A stretch of 64,000 bases of DNA from Natronospirales bacterium. GTDB taxonomy: Bacteria; Pseudomonadota; Gammaproteobacteria; Natronospirales; REEB76. The stretch lies in the NCBI GenBank assembly GCA_021816765.1, contig JAKAXB010000004.1, forward strand, positions 145,556-209,555, read 5' to 3'. Made by a program: the position numbers and the translations under genes. Position 1 is the stretch's first letter. Each line of letters starts with the position of its first letter. The notes under the pieces were generated by a model. That model did no database searches. It was not told where the DNA came from and saw only the letters and a list, made by a program, of their open reading frames with translations. Below are positions 25,681 through 34,524 of this stretch, piece after piece.

Positions 25681-27156
25681 GTGGTGCATAAATACATTGG
25701 CCTGGTTCGGAAGACATTGAAAAAAAGGAACCTCGGGAATCTGCTGCTATCTTTGCCGGAGATACTCATAATAAGGGCTCTAGTACGGCTGCAATGGCAA
25801 GCTCAGGATAAGACGGACTGGCATGCTTTGAATCGGCTTTCCTGTGCAATCCTGCGATCATTCCTCCACTGGCGTGAACGTTCTTACAGAAGAGTATTCC
25901 TGCATTTCGGTTCAGTTTTGGATTCTGTGCAACACCGCGAGCGGGATCCCCGCGGAGTGTTGCTGATGATCGGCACACTGGGTCCCGGCGGTGCCGAACG
26001 GCAGGCGGCGATCACGCTACTCGGCTTGGCGCAACGTGGATTGAAGCCGCTGGCCATGACGGCCATGCATCTGCGGTTGGAGACACAGCGCTTCTTTCTG
26101 CCCAGACTTGAAGAAGCGGGTATTTCGGTTGGCGAACTGGATCGTGATCCGGCGCAGGATGGTGCGGATAACCTGCCTCAGATAAAGCGCGCAGTAAGCA
26201 CATTACCTAGCCGGCTCGCCGAGGTGATGAATTTTGCACGCACGCTGGTGAAACAGAATCCGCAGGTCGCACATCTGTGGCTGGATGAGGTGAACATACA
26301 GGGTGGACTGGCGGCGGTGGCTGCAAGAGTACCGCGAATTATCCTGCACGTGCGCAGCCTGCCGCCGTATCACTTCGCTTTCTACAAGACCTATATGCTA
26401 GAAAGCTACCGCTGGCTCGCGAAACAACCCGCGGTCACGCTGGTGGCCAACAGCATCGCCGGTGCCCGTGCCTATGAGGAATGGCTGGGGTTGCTGGCAG
26501 GCCATATCCGGGTGATACACAATGGATTCGATTTCGACCGGGATTTGTCGCTCGCGCATCGCAGCGAACGTACTCGTACCGATTATCGTTCACGGCATGG
26601 CATTCCCTCCGATGTGCCGCTGGTGGGTACGGTCATCCGCTTCGATCACGGGAAGCGTCCCGGATTGTGGGCCGATATCGCCGAACGAGTGGCGCGCGCC
26701 GTGCCGGACGCTCATTTCCTCATGGTGGGGGACGGTTACTTGCGTTCACGAATCGCACTGCGAGCCAGGAGCGGCACACTGAAGGACAGGCTGCATGTGG
26801 TGGGATATGAAAAGCATACCCTCGCCGCCATCGCCGCCATGGATCTGTTTCTGCTGACCTCCCGGGAGGAAGGGCTGCCGAACGTGCTGATCGAAGCCCA
26901 GGCACTGGATGTACCGGTAGTCACCACTGCGGCAGGCGGGGCGGTGGAAACCCTCGCGCACGGCCGCACCGGCTGGATACTGGCGGATGATCGCCCAGAC
27001 GCCGCCGCCGCAGTGATTGTGCAACTGCTGACTGACAAACCCTGCCTGCAACGGGCGGGCGGAGAAGCGCGGGAGTTTGTGCGCGTGCGTTTCGGAATAG
27101 AGCGAATGCTGGATGAGACGCTGCAAGTGTATGGCCCCGGGTTTTCCGGATTCTGA
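25681..27156 (+). CDS. Glycosyltransferase family 4 (paralogue of the one at 21233)
   Basis: Translation starts at one of two adjacent GTG codons (25681 or 25684) behind ACGGAG. The 491-residue protein parallels the one at 21233 throughout: IGTLGPGGAERQAAITLLGLAQRG, VAHLWLDEVNIQGGLAAVAARVPRIIL, VIHNGFDFDRD, and LLTSREEGLPNVLIEAQALDVPVV with the EX7E motif. It has an N-terminal extension of about 95 residues before the first GT-B strand. Two such related enzymes in one cluster probably form neighbouring linkages of the chain. The AT-rich gap before it (25575-25680) may hold a promoter, but none is clear. Confidence 0.82.
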   Translation: MVHKYIGLVRKTLKKRNLGNLLLSLPEILIIRALVRLQWQAQDKTDWHALNRLSCAILRSFLHWRERSYRRVFLHFGSVLDSVQHRERDPRGVLLMIGTLGPGGAERQAAITLLGLAQRGLKPLAMTAMHLRLETQRFFLPRLEEAGISVGELDRDPAQDGADNLPQIKRAVSTLPSRLAEVMNFARTLVKQNPQVAHLWLDEVNIQGGLAAVAARVPRIILHVRSLPPYHFAFYKTYMLESYRWLAKQPAVTLVANSIAGARAYEEWLGLLAGHIRVIHNGFDFDRDLSLAHRSERTRTDYRSRHGIPSDVPLVGTVIRFDHGKRPGLWADIAERVARAVPDAHFLMVGDGYLRSRIALRARSGTLKDRLHVVGYEKHTLAAIAAMDLFLLTSREEGLPNVLIEAQALDVPVVTTAAGGAVETLAHGRTGWILADDRPDAAAAVIVQLLTDKPCLQRAGGEAREFVRVRFGIERMLDETLQVYGPGFSGF

Positions 27157-27173
27157 CGCAACCAGGCACTGCT

Positions 27174-28334
27174 ATGAAGATATTGCACGTCATCAGCGGT
27201 CTGGAAGTCGGGGGGGCCGAACTTTTCCTGGAGCGCCTGCTGCAGACCATGGATGCATCCGAATTTGAACCGGCGGTGGTGTCGCTGGAGGAGATCGGTC
27301 CGATTGGACGGCGATTGCAGCATCGGGGCATCGCCGTGCACGCACTCGGTGCGGGATTTTCTCCCACGGGCATCGCGGCGATACTCAAGATGCGCAAGGT
27401 GACATGCCGCCTTGCGCCGGATCTGATTCAGGGCTGGCTGTACCACGGTAACCTGGGCGCAAGCCTGGCACGCCGTGCCGCGGGATTACGCTGTCCGGTG
27501 GTATGGAACGTGCGTCATTCGCTGGATGGCTGGCGCGAGGAAACGGCCGGCTTGCGGGCATTGATCCGGCTGGGTGGCATGTTATCCGGATCCGCCGCGC
27601 GCATCGTATTCAACTCGGAAATGGCGGCGCGCCAGCATGAACGGCTTGGGTATCCGAAGGTCAAGGCGGTGATCATCCCCAACGGGTTTGATTGTGAGCG
27701 GTTCCGCCCGGATGCGGCTTTGCGACTGGCCACGCGGCGGGAATTGGAATTCGACAGCCAGGCGATCGTGATAGGAATGGTGGCTCGGTATCACGCCGTC
27801 AAGGATCACGAGACGTTTCTGCAGGCCGCCCATATCCTGCTCGAACAGGCGCCCATGACCCGCTTCCTGCTGGCAGGCAAGGGTGCGGAACGGCAGAACC
27901 CCGCTCTGCGCCGCCTGCTGGAAAAATCGGGTCTTACGGAGCGGGCGCCGGCGCTCGGGGAGCGGGAAGATATCCCGGCACTCATGAATGCTGTGGACAT
28001 CTGTGTGTCTTCTTCCCGGGCGGAAGGGTTCCCCAACGCCGTGGGCGAGGCCATGGCATGCGGGGTGCCCTGCGTGGTCACCGGCGTGGGTGCGTCCGCG
28101 GAATTGGTGGGCGACACAGGTCGCGTCGTGCCGGCGCGTGCGCCTGAATCCTTGGCTGCCGCCTTGCTGGAACTGGTGCGTGCCGGCGCAGCGGCGCGCA
28201 AACGACTCGGGGCGGCGGCCCGCGAGCGCATCCTGCGGCACTATGAACAGGGTGCAATCATGCATCGGTACGCGGAGTTGTATCATGAAGTTGCCGCTTA
28301 TACGCAGGCGGGTCGGGATCATGGTGCGGCGTGA
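27174..28334 (+). CDS. Glycosyltransferase family 4
   Basis: The 386-residue GT-B protein begins MKILHVISGLEVGGAELFLERLL, the acceptor-lobe Gly-rich loop of GT4 enzymes. Further features are VVWNVRHSLDGWREET, VIPNGFDCERFRPD, VIGMVARYHAVKDHETFLQAA and SSSRAEGFPNAVGEAMACGVPCVVT with the EX7E pair. It lies 17 bp after the preceding GT4 and 57 bp before the next. Donor and acceptor are not predictable. Confidence 0.85.
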   Translation: MKILHVISGLEVGGAELFLERLLQTMDASEFEPAVVSLEEIGPIGRRLQHRGIAVHALGAGFSPTGIAAILKMRKVTCRLAPDLIQGWLYHGNLGASLARRAAGLRCPVVWNVRHSLDGWREETAGLRALIRLGGMLSGSAARIVFNSEMAARQHERLGYPKVKAVIIPNGFDCERFRPDAALRLATRRELEFDSQAIVIGMVARYHAVKDHETFLQAAHILLEQAPMTRFLLAGKGAERQNPALRRLLEKSGLTERAPALGEREDIPALMNAVDICVSSSRAEGFPNAVGEAMACGVPCVVTGVGASAELVGDTGRVVPARAPESLAAALLELVRAGAAARKRLGAAARERILRHYEQGAIMHRYAELYHEVAAYTQAGRDHGAA

Positions 28335-28391
28335 CGGGACACCCCGTGGATTTCGTGGCACCCGTGCAGGTTTCATCCGGCAGGCATACCA

Positions 28392-29531
28392 ATGAATAAT
28401 GCTCCGTGCATGCTGTTTTTCGAAAATAACCCCGCCTATTTCGTCTCACACCGTCTGCCGCTGGCACGGGCGGTGCGGGACATGGGGTTTGCGGTGCACG
28501 TGGCCGCCATGCCGGGGCAGGCGGCCGAGGCTATCCGCGCGGTGGGGTTTGAGTTTCATCCGCTGCCTTTCCAGCGCGGCGGCATGAATCCTTTTCGAGA
28601 ATTGCTGACGCTATGGCGCATCCGGCGCCTGTATCGCGATCTGCAGCCGCAGCTTGTCTATCAGGTTACCATCAAGCCGGTGATCTACGGCACGTTGGCC
28701 GCGCGCAGCGCGCGTGTACCCCGGGTGGTGAGCGTGATATCCGGACTGGGATATTTCGCCTTGCAGGATAGTTTGCGTGGCGCGCTGCTGCGCAATCTGG
28801 TGTTCGGTTTTTACCGCTTCGCCTTGCGGCATCCCTGTCAAAGAGTCATTTTCCACAATCTTGAGGACCGGGACGCGTTCGTGTGTCGCGGTATTCTGTC
28901 GCGGGCGGATACCGACGTGGTACCGGGCTCCGGCGTGGACATGACTTACTTCAATGTTTCCGATGAACCCGCCGGTGTGCCGGTCGTGGTGCTGCCGGCA
29001 CGCATGTTGCGCGACAAGGGGGTGCATGAATTCGTCGCGGCCGCCGCAGCACTGAGGGCTGTCGGCGTACAAGCGCGTTTCCTGCTGGCGGGCGGAACCG
29101 ATGCGGGCAATCCCAGTGCCATCCCTGAAATGCAACTGCAACAGTGGCATGCGGAGGGGGATATCGAATGGTTGGGTCATGTGCCGGATATGCGCGCGCT
29201 CTACGCCCGATGCCATGTAGTCTGTCTGCCGTCTTATCGTGAGGGAATGGCCAAGGTGCTGGTCGAGGCGGCCGCCTGCGGACGGCCGGTCGTGACTACC
29301 GATGTGCCGGGTTGCCGCGACGCCGTGCTGGCCGGTGAGACCGGGGTGCTGGTACCGGTGCGAGATGTGCAGGAATTGGCGGCGGCGCTCCGGCGGCTCA
29401 TCGAGGACAGCGCAATGCGCCGGCGCATGGGGCGGCAGGGCCGGCTTCTCGCGGAAAGCCGATTCTCGACGGATCGCGTGGTGGCCGCCACCCGCGACAT
29501 TTTGCATGCGCTGATGAATGGGGTGTCGTGA
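28392..29531 (+). CDS. Glycosyltransferase family 4 (PglA/WbpX-like GalNAc/HexNAc transferase type)
   Basis: The 379-residue protein starts with LFFENNPAYFVSHRLPLARAVRDMGFAVHVAAM and continues QLVYQVTIKPVIYGTLAARSARVPRVVSVISGLGY, the signature of the PglA-like subgroup that transfers HexNAc residues onto undecaprenyl-diphosphate sugars. The C-terminal lobe has VLPARMLRDKGVHEFVAAA and LPSYREGMAKVLVEAAACGRPVVTT with EX7E. It is the last glycosyltransferase gene of this run, and a GC-rich hairpin follows the gene. Acting early in assembly is plausible but inferred from the subgroup. Confidence 0.84.
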   Translation: MNNAPCMLFFENNPAYFVSHRLPLARAVRDMGFAVHVAAMPGQAAEAIRAVGFEFHPLPFQRGGMNPFRELLTLWRIRRLYRDLQPQLVYQVTIKPVIYGTLAARSARVPRVVSVISGLGYFALQDSLRGALLRNLVFGFYRFALRHPCQRVIFHNLEDRDAFVCRGILSRADTDVVPGSGVDMTYFNVSDEPAGVPVVVLPARMLRDKGVHEFVAAAAALRAVGVQARFLLAGGTDAGNPSAIPEMQLQQWHAEGDIEWLGHVPDMRALYARCHVVCLPSYREGMAKVLVEAAACGRPVVTTDVPGCRDAVLAGETGVLVPVRDVQELAAALRRLIEDSAMRRRMGRQGRLLAESRFSTDRVVAATRDILHALMNGVS

Positions 29532-29622
29532 ACACATACGGCGGGAGCTAACCGCGGAGCAGATAATTCCAGGCTGATTTACCCGCTTCGGGGCAGCTTG
29601 GTTTAAAGTATGCGCCTTGAAA

Positions 29623-29640
29623 GCCCGCCCTCCGGCGGGC
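29623..29640 (+). terminator. Candidate intrinsic terminator between GT4 and sugar dehydrogenase genes
   Basis: GCCCGCC (29623-29629) pairs with GGCGGGC (29634-29640) around a four-base loop, followed by CTTTA. The stem is strong, the T-run short. It sits in a 134 bp gap and may separate two transcripts. Confidence 0.45.
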
Positions 29641-29665
29641 CTTTACATCAGCAAGGTTTCAGGGG

Positions 29666-30943
29666 ATGCGCAAAATTTCCGTCATCGGCCTCGGCTATGT
29701 GGGCTTGCCGGTGGCTGTGGCCTTCGCCCGCAAGGGTCGAGTTATCGGATTCGATATCAACGAGCAACGCCTCGCGGAGCTGCGCGCCCGGCATGATCGC
29801 ACCGGCGAGGTGCCGGCGGCGGAACTGGCAGCCGCCGACATCGTTTACACCAACCAAATCGCAGTGCTGCGCGAGGCGGATTTTCACATCGTGGCGGTGC
29901 CGACGCCGGTGGACGAAGCCAACCAGCCCGATCTCAGGCCCGTACTGCGGGCTTCGGAGACGGTCGGCAAGGCGCTCAAGCGCGGCGACATCGTGGTGTA
30001 TGAATCCACCGTCTATCCCGGCGCCACCGAGGAGGATTGCGCGCCCATCCTGGAGCGCGTGTCCGGGCTCAAGTGCGGCGTGGATTTTTTCCTGGGTTAC
30101 AGCCCGGAGCGAATCAATCCGGGCGACCGGCAACATACCTTCACCAAAATCAAAAAGGTGGTGTCTGGCCAGACTCCGGAGGTACTGGAAATCGTGGCCT
30201 CGGTGTACGGCAGCGTGGTGGAGGCGGGTGTGCACAAGGCACCCAGCATCAAGGTGGCGGAAGCCGCCAAGGTCATCGAGAACACGCAGCGCGATCTCAA
30301 CATCGCGTTCATGAACGAGCTGGCACTCATCTTCGATCGCATGGGCATTGATACCCATGCGGTGCTGGAGGCGGCGGGCACCAAGTGGAACTTCCTGCCG
30401 TTCCACCCCGGTCTCGTAGGGGGTCATTGCATCGGCGTGGACCCCTATTACCTCACCCACAAAGCCGAGGAGCTCGGCTACATCCCGCAGGTGATCCTCT
30501 CGGGCCGGCGCATCAACGACAGCATGGGGCGCTTTATCGCGCAGCGTGCCATCAAGGAAATGGTGCGCGCCGGCCACAATGTGCTGGGCAGCACCGTGAC
30601 GGTATTAGGTCTCACGTTCAAGGAAGATTGCGCAGACCTGCGCAATTCCAAAGTCATGGACATCATCCGGGAACTGCGGGATTTCGGCGTGCAGGTGCAG
30701 GTGACGGATCCGCTGGCGGACCCGGAGGAAGCACGCCACGAATACGACGTGACGCTGGTGCCGTGGGCGCAACTGAAACCCGCCGACGCGATTGTCGCGG
30801 CGGTGGCCCATGCCGACTACCGCAAGCTCAAGCCCGCGGACCTGCTCCGCCTGCTGCATGACCGGCCGGTGCTCATTGACGTCAAGGGCATGTATTCGCC
30901 CACTGCGCTGACAGCGGTCGGCATCCGCACCTGGCGTCTTTGA
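29666..30943 (+). CDS. Nucleotide-sugar dehydrogenase, UDP-HexNAc 6-dehydrogenase type (TviB/WbpO)
   Basis: The 425-residue protein has the NAD motif GLGYVGLP near residue 8, [40 protein letters not shown] and the catalytic Cys255 in [21 protein letters not shown]. The form SPERINPGD...[13 protein letters not shown] is typical of the TviB/WbpO branch, which oxidises UDP-GalNAc or UDP-GlcNAc at C6 to the uronic acid. The next gene encodes the matching C4 epimerase, a pairing known from the Vi antigen and P. aeruginosa O6 loci. I therefore predict UDP-GalNAcA (or GlcNAcA) formation for cluster 2. Confidence 0.9.
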   Translation: MRKISVIGLGYVGLPVAVAFARKGRVIGFDINEQRLAELRARHDRTGEVPAAELAAADIVYTNQIAVLREADFHIVAVPTPVDEANQPDLRPVLRASETVGKALKRGDIVVYESTVYPGATEEDCAPILERVSGLKCGVDFFLGYSPERINPGDRQHTFTKIKKVVSGQTPEVLEIVASVYGSVVEAGVHKAPSIKVAEAAKVIENTQRDLNIAFMNELALIFDRMGIDTHAVLEAAGTKWNFLPFHPGLVGGHCIGVDPYYLTHKAEELGYIPQVILSGRRINDSMGRFIAQRAIKEMVRAGHNVLGSTVTVLGLTFKEDCADLRNSKVMDIIRELRDFGVQVQVTDPLADPEEARHEYDVTLVPWAQLKPADAIVAAVAHADYRKLKPADLLRLLHDRPVLIDVKGMYSPTALTAVGIRTWRL

Positions 30944-30972
30944 GAAGTCAGCGCACAAGGTACGTCAACAGC

Positions 30973-32004
30973 ATGAATATTGGGGATTGTGAAAAGGAAT
31001 TGATCGCCAGTCCGCGCGCATGGCTGATCACGGGCGTGGCCGGCTTTATCGGTTCCAATCTGCTGGCGCGGCTATTGCGGCTGGAGCAGACCGTGGTGGG
31101 GCTGGACAATTTCAGCACCGGTCATCGCAGCAACCTGGAGGCGGTGCGTGAGCTGGTGACGCCGGCACAGTGGCAGCGTTTTACCTTCATCGAAGGCGAT
31201 ATCTGCATCTTCGATACTTGCCGGATGGCTGTAAACGGGGTGGAGTTCGTGTTCCATCAGGCGGCCCTGGGCTCTGTCCCGCGCTCTTTGCTGGATCCGA
31301 TCGGCACACACGAAAGCAACGTCAACGGTTTTCTGAACATGCTGGTCGCCGCACGCGATGCCAAAGTACAACGGTTCATCTACGCCGCCTCCAGTTCCAC
31401 CTACGGGGATCATCCCGGTTTGCCGAAAGTTGAAGACAAGATCGGACAGCCGCTTTCCCCTTATGCCGTCACAAAATACGTAAATGAACTGTACGCGGAT
31501 ATCTTCGCCCGCTGCTACGGCATGCAGACGATCGGCTTGCGGTATTTCAATATCTTTGGCCCACGCCAGGATCCGGAAGGCGCTTATGCGGCGGTCATCC
31601 CGCTGTGGTTCAAAGCCATCATCAGACACGAACCTGTTTATATCTACGGCGACGGTGAGACCAGTCGGGATTTTTGTTTCGTGGATAACGCCGTGCAGGC
31701 TAACCTGCTGGCGGCCTGCACGCGGGATCCGCAAGCCGTGAATCAGGTATATAACGTCGCCGTGGGGCAGCGCACCACGCTCCAGGAATTGTTTGAGCTG
31801 ATCCGAGGTGAAGTGGGGGGGCGGCTGCCTGTCCGCGACAGCGAGCCCGTGTACCGGGATTTTCGTGCGGGGGACGTGCGCCATTCCCTGGCGGACGTGT
31901 CCAAGGCAAAGCGTCTGCTGGGCTATCAACCCACGCACACCGTCCGCGAAGGGTTGAAGGCAGCCGCGGATTATTACCTCAGCCTGTTTGCCGGCGATGG
32001 TTGA
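30973..32004 (+). CDS. NAD-dependent UDP-HexNAc(A) C4 epimerase (TviC/WbpP type)
   Basis: The frame opens at a TTG inside the dehydrogenase stop (30940), but ATG 30973 is the likelier start and gives 343 residues. Motifs: [57 protein letters not shown], the Tyr-x3-Lys in [14 protein letters not shown], and [20 protein letters not shown]. The run from [11 protein letters not shown] to the [11 protein letters not shown] segment is diagnostic for WbpP/TviC, which interconvert the C4 configuration of UDP-GlcNAc or UDP-GlcNAcA. Together with the upstream dehydrogenase it completes a UDP-GalNAcA route. Confidence 0.9.
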   Translation: MNIGDCEKELIASPRAWLITGVAGFIGSNLLARLLRLEQTVVGLDNFSTGHRSNLEAVRELVTPAQWQRFTFIEGDICIFDTCRMAVNGVEFVFHQAALGSVPRSLLDPIGTHESNVNGFLNMLVAARDAKVQRFIYAASSSTYGDHPGLPKVEDKIGQPLSPYAVTKYVNELYADIFARCYGMQTIGLRYFNIFGPRQDPEGAYAAVIPLWFKAIIRHEPVYIYGDGETSRDFCFVDNAVQANLLAACTRDPQAVNQVYNVAVGQRTTLQELFELIRGEVGGRLPVRDSEPVYRDFRAGDVRHSLADVSKAKRLLGYQPTHTVREGLKAAADYYLSLFAGDG

Positions 32005-32060
32005 AACGAGCTGTTGGATCAGGTTGATGGACGGGTCAACGGCTCATCGGTTAGCTCGTT
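32005..32060 (+). other. Structured intergenic element (nested inverted repeats)
   Basis: AACGAGCT at 32005-32012 is complementary to AGCTCGTT at 32053-32060, and an inner hairpin GTTGA (32023-32027) with TCAAC (32036-32040) lies between them. It starts directly after the epimerase stop codon. It lacks a T-run, so it may stabilise the mRNA end or separate transcripts. Confidence 0.35.
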
Positions 32061-32081
32061 AGACTGATTGAAGGTCATTTC

Positions 32082-32111
32082 TTGAGGTCAGGGGCAATGG
32101 CTCGGTATACT
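32082..32111 (+). promoter_or_regulatory. Sigma70-like promoter upstream of the second initiating transferase
   Basis: TTGAGG (32082-32087) and TATACT (32106-32111) are separated by 18 bp, a good match to the -35/-10 consensus. The element lies 72 bp upstream of the ATG at 32183 and downstream of the structured element, consistent with a separate transcript for the initiating transferase and ligase copy B. Confidence 0.5.
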
Positions 32112-32182
32112 GGCGGCCAGTGGCGATTTCCTGTAGGACGTATCCGTAGCCTCATGCACAGCCAAGGAAAGAGTCGATTACG

Positions 32183-33502
32183 ATGAATTTTGTGCAGCAG
32201 AAGCACGCTAACCTCGCGTATGCCGGAAGCCTGACGAACAACCGGTTTCTGCAGCAACAACCGCCCTATCCTTTATTGCTCTGGTACACACTCGGTCTTA
32301 TTGTCGTCATAACGGCATCGTTCTTTGCTATGCTGGGATTGGCGCAGCGGCCGGTGTTGCTTGCCACATTCATGCAGCAGCATCTATTCTTGTTTGTCGC
32401 CGTGGTGATTGCCTACCTGCTGTCAACAATTCTCGTGGAGAAGACCAACCGTTTCCCCGGTTGGAGCTCGGTAACAGCCGTGATGCCTGCGGTATCCGGC
32501 GTATTTCTGCTGCTGATGTGTCTGCTGCTTATTGGCAGATTGTATTATGCCCGCAGTTTCCTGCTGATGGCATATAGTCTGACGATGCTGTGGTTAATGC
32601 TCGGCCTGTATATACGCCGTCGTTTTTTCGTGCCACGGCTCGTTCTCGTCCCGGTGGGCGATACATCATCGCTGGCTGGAATCCCGGGTATCCATTGGCA
32701 GATTCTGACTAAGCCGCTCTTGAACGATAGAGACACCCATGGGATCGTGGTGGACCTGCATGCCGACTTGCCAGTCGAATGGCAGCACTTCATCGCTGAC
32801 TGCGCCCTGCACCGCATCCCGATTTACCATTCCCTCTGGGTGTACGAAAACATGACGGGGCGGGTTTCGCTCAGGTATCTGTCGGAAAGCCTCCTCAGCA
32901 ATCAGAACCCCCCACCCGTCTATGCGCTGATCAAGCGCGGGTTCGATCTTCTGACCGTGCTCATGTGTTTGCCATTAATTCTTCCATTCATGCTTCTGAT
33001 GGCGCTGCTGATCAAACTGGATTCACCCGGTCCGGTATTTTTCGTACAGAAAAGGGTGGGGCGCGAGGACCGGGTGTTTCCAATGCTCAAGTTCCGCAGC
33101 ATGCATGCAGGTTCAGAAAGTGATGGGGCCAAATTCGCCGATACGGACGATTCCCGGATTACGCGCATCGGAAAATTCATGCGCAAGCTCCGTATTGATG
33201 AACTGCCGCAGATTTTCAATATTCTGTTGGGGCACATGAGCCTGGTGGGTCCGCGACCTGAGCAAATCTGCTTTGTCAAACAATACGAGGACGAGATTCC
33301 TTTCTATAGTTATCGCCACACCGTGCGTCCGGGGATCACCGGCTGGGCACAAGTGACCCATGGTTATACTGCGGATACGGAATCCACCACCGAGAAATTG
33401 GAGCGGGATATCTATTATATGAAGTACATGTCGTTCTGGATGGATTTTTCGATTTTGTTCCGGACTTTTCGTATCCTGATTACCGGTTTCGGTGCTCGCT
33501 AA
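32183..33502 (+). CDS. Polytopic undecaprenyl-phosphate sugar-phosphate transferase (WcaJ/WbaP type)
   Basis: The 439-residue protein has four N-terminal membrane spans (about residues 32-145), a soluble mid-domain, and the catalytic phosphoglycosyl transferase domain. The latter starts with the membrane hairpin at about 250-275 and contains VFFVQKRVGREDRVFPMLKFRSM, LRIDELPQIFNILLGHMSLVGPRPE and RHTVRPGITGWAQVTHGYTAD. This is the large form of initiating enzyme, distinct from the short one of cluster 1. It should load the first sugar phosphate of the cluster 2 chain on undecaprenyl phosphate. The start has an AAGGAAAG ribosome binding site. Confidence 0.9.
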   Translation: MNFVQQKHANLAYAGSLTNNRFLQQQPPYPLLLWYTLGLIVVITASFFAMLGLAQRPVLLATFMQQHLFLFVAVVIAYLLSTILVEKTNRFPGWSSVTAVMPAVSGVFLLLMCLLLIGRLYYARSFLLMAYSLTMLWLMLGLYIRRRFFVPRLVLVPVGDTSSLAGIPGIHWQILTKPLLNDRDTHGIVVDLHADLPVEWQHFIADCALHRIPIYHSLWVYENMTGRVSLRYLSESLLSNQNPPPVYALIKRGFDLLTVLMCLPLILPFMLLMALLIKLDSPGPVFFVQKRVGREDRVFPMLKFRSMHAGSESDGAKFADTDDSRITRIGKFMRKLRIDELPQIFNILLGHMSLVGPRPEQICFVKQYEDEIPFYSYRHTVRPGITGWAQVTHGYTADTESTTEKLERDIYYMKYMSFWMDFSILFRTFRILITGFGAR

Positions 33503-33740
33503 CGCTGTGGAGATGCTTCAGCCGCGCTGTCAACCAGAATGTTTGGTTGCCGGAAGGCTGCATTCGACTCCATGGATAGGGTGGAGTGATTCGGGGTTTC
33601 ACCCTGGCTTGAGTCCACTGAATGACCGACGTAGTTGGGCGCCATTATGCCCAACGCCCGCTGGTCTTGTGTGGTGTGAGTTGGCTCCGGCAGAAGCTTC
33701 TTTCTGGCTGGAAAACAGCCGTTGAATTCAAGGAGCAGGC
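33503..33740 (+). other. Intergenic region with three hairpins upstream of ligase copy B
   Basis: No gene is visible. Hairpins: CAACCA/TGGTTG at 33531-33549, CTCCA/TGGAG at about 33568-33586, and a perfect GTTGGGC/GCCCAAC at 33634-33655. The last 11 bases before the ligase start (AAGGAGCAGGC) are shared with copy A. Confidence 0.4.
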
Positions 33741-34524
33741 GTGTCCGCGGATAATTCTCCCGTTGTTTCGCCGGCATCCGGACTGTTGCGCTACGCGGTC
33801 ATCGTGCTGGTGCTGGCGTTCCCGTCCGTCTGCCTGCTGGTGAACCGGGGCGACAGCATCGGCCTCGGCCTGCTTGCCTTACTTGGATTCTGGGTGGGGT
33901 TCCGGGAGGGGTTTGCCCGCACCCTGAAACGGGAAGATGGGTATGTGGCGCTGGCCTTTTTCGCCTTCTTTGTGGTGGCCGTGCTCTCTTACGAATTCGG
34001 CCAGGCGACCTATGACGGCTTCCGCTTCTTGGGCCGGGACCTGCGTTTTCTGCTCATCGTGCCGGTATTGGTACTGTTCCGCCGCCATCCGCCGCCGGCC
34101 AAAGCCGTGTTCATCGGGCTTGCCATCGGCGGGCTGCTGACGGGCGCTTATTCCCTGGTGGAATTCCTGCACGCGCCGGCCGCGTACCGTGCCCAGGCGG
34201 AGACGGATCTGCCGATCATGTTCGGTGATCTCACCGCAAGCATTGTGCTAATGCTGGCAGCGGCCTACGGGCTGGTGGTATCAGCCCGGAAACTATGGCT
34301 GACGGCGGGGTATCTTTTCTGCCTGCTTTTGGGACTCACCGCCGTCATCCTGTCCGGCACCCGCGGGGCGTGGGTGGCGCTTCTGCTGTTGCTGCCGCTG
34401 CTGTTCGGGCTGCTCGGCCGGGTGACGCACAAGCGATATCTGGCGCTGATCGTGGTTTCCCTGTTGGTGCTGTTTGCAGGAGCGTTAGCGATTTCCAGAA
34501 CCGATGTGCGCAGCCGCCTGAGCC
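33741..34524 (+). repeat. Long direct repeat, copy B (5' part of ligase gene)
   Basis: Gap-free match to 12855-13638, with about 16 mismatches in 784 bp by eye. It lies in the same orientation and brackets cluster 2 at 20,886 bp spacing. Homologous recombination between the copies would delete or duplicate the intervening genes while regenerating a ligase gene. Confidence 0.9.

Noticed and set aside
27582..28376. Minus-strand open frame of 264 codons opposite a GT4 gene
   Set aside because: It is a shadow of a GC-rich + strand gene with clear GT4 motifs; the translated sequence shows no family features. The same applies to the other long minus-strand frames, such as 39308-41038, 36503-37606 and 62395-63903.
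33634..33655. GTTGGGC and GCCCAAC matching the integron attC core-site consensus
   Set aside because: The two sites are in the wrong order and only 8 bp apart, forming a plain hairpin; there are no cassette genes or L''/R'' boxes.
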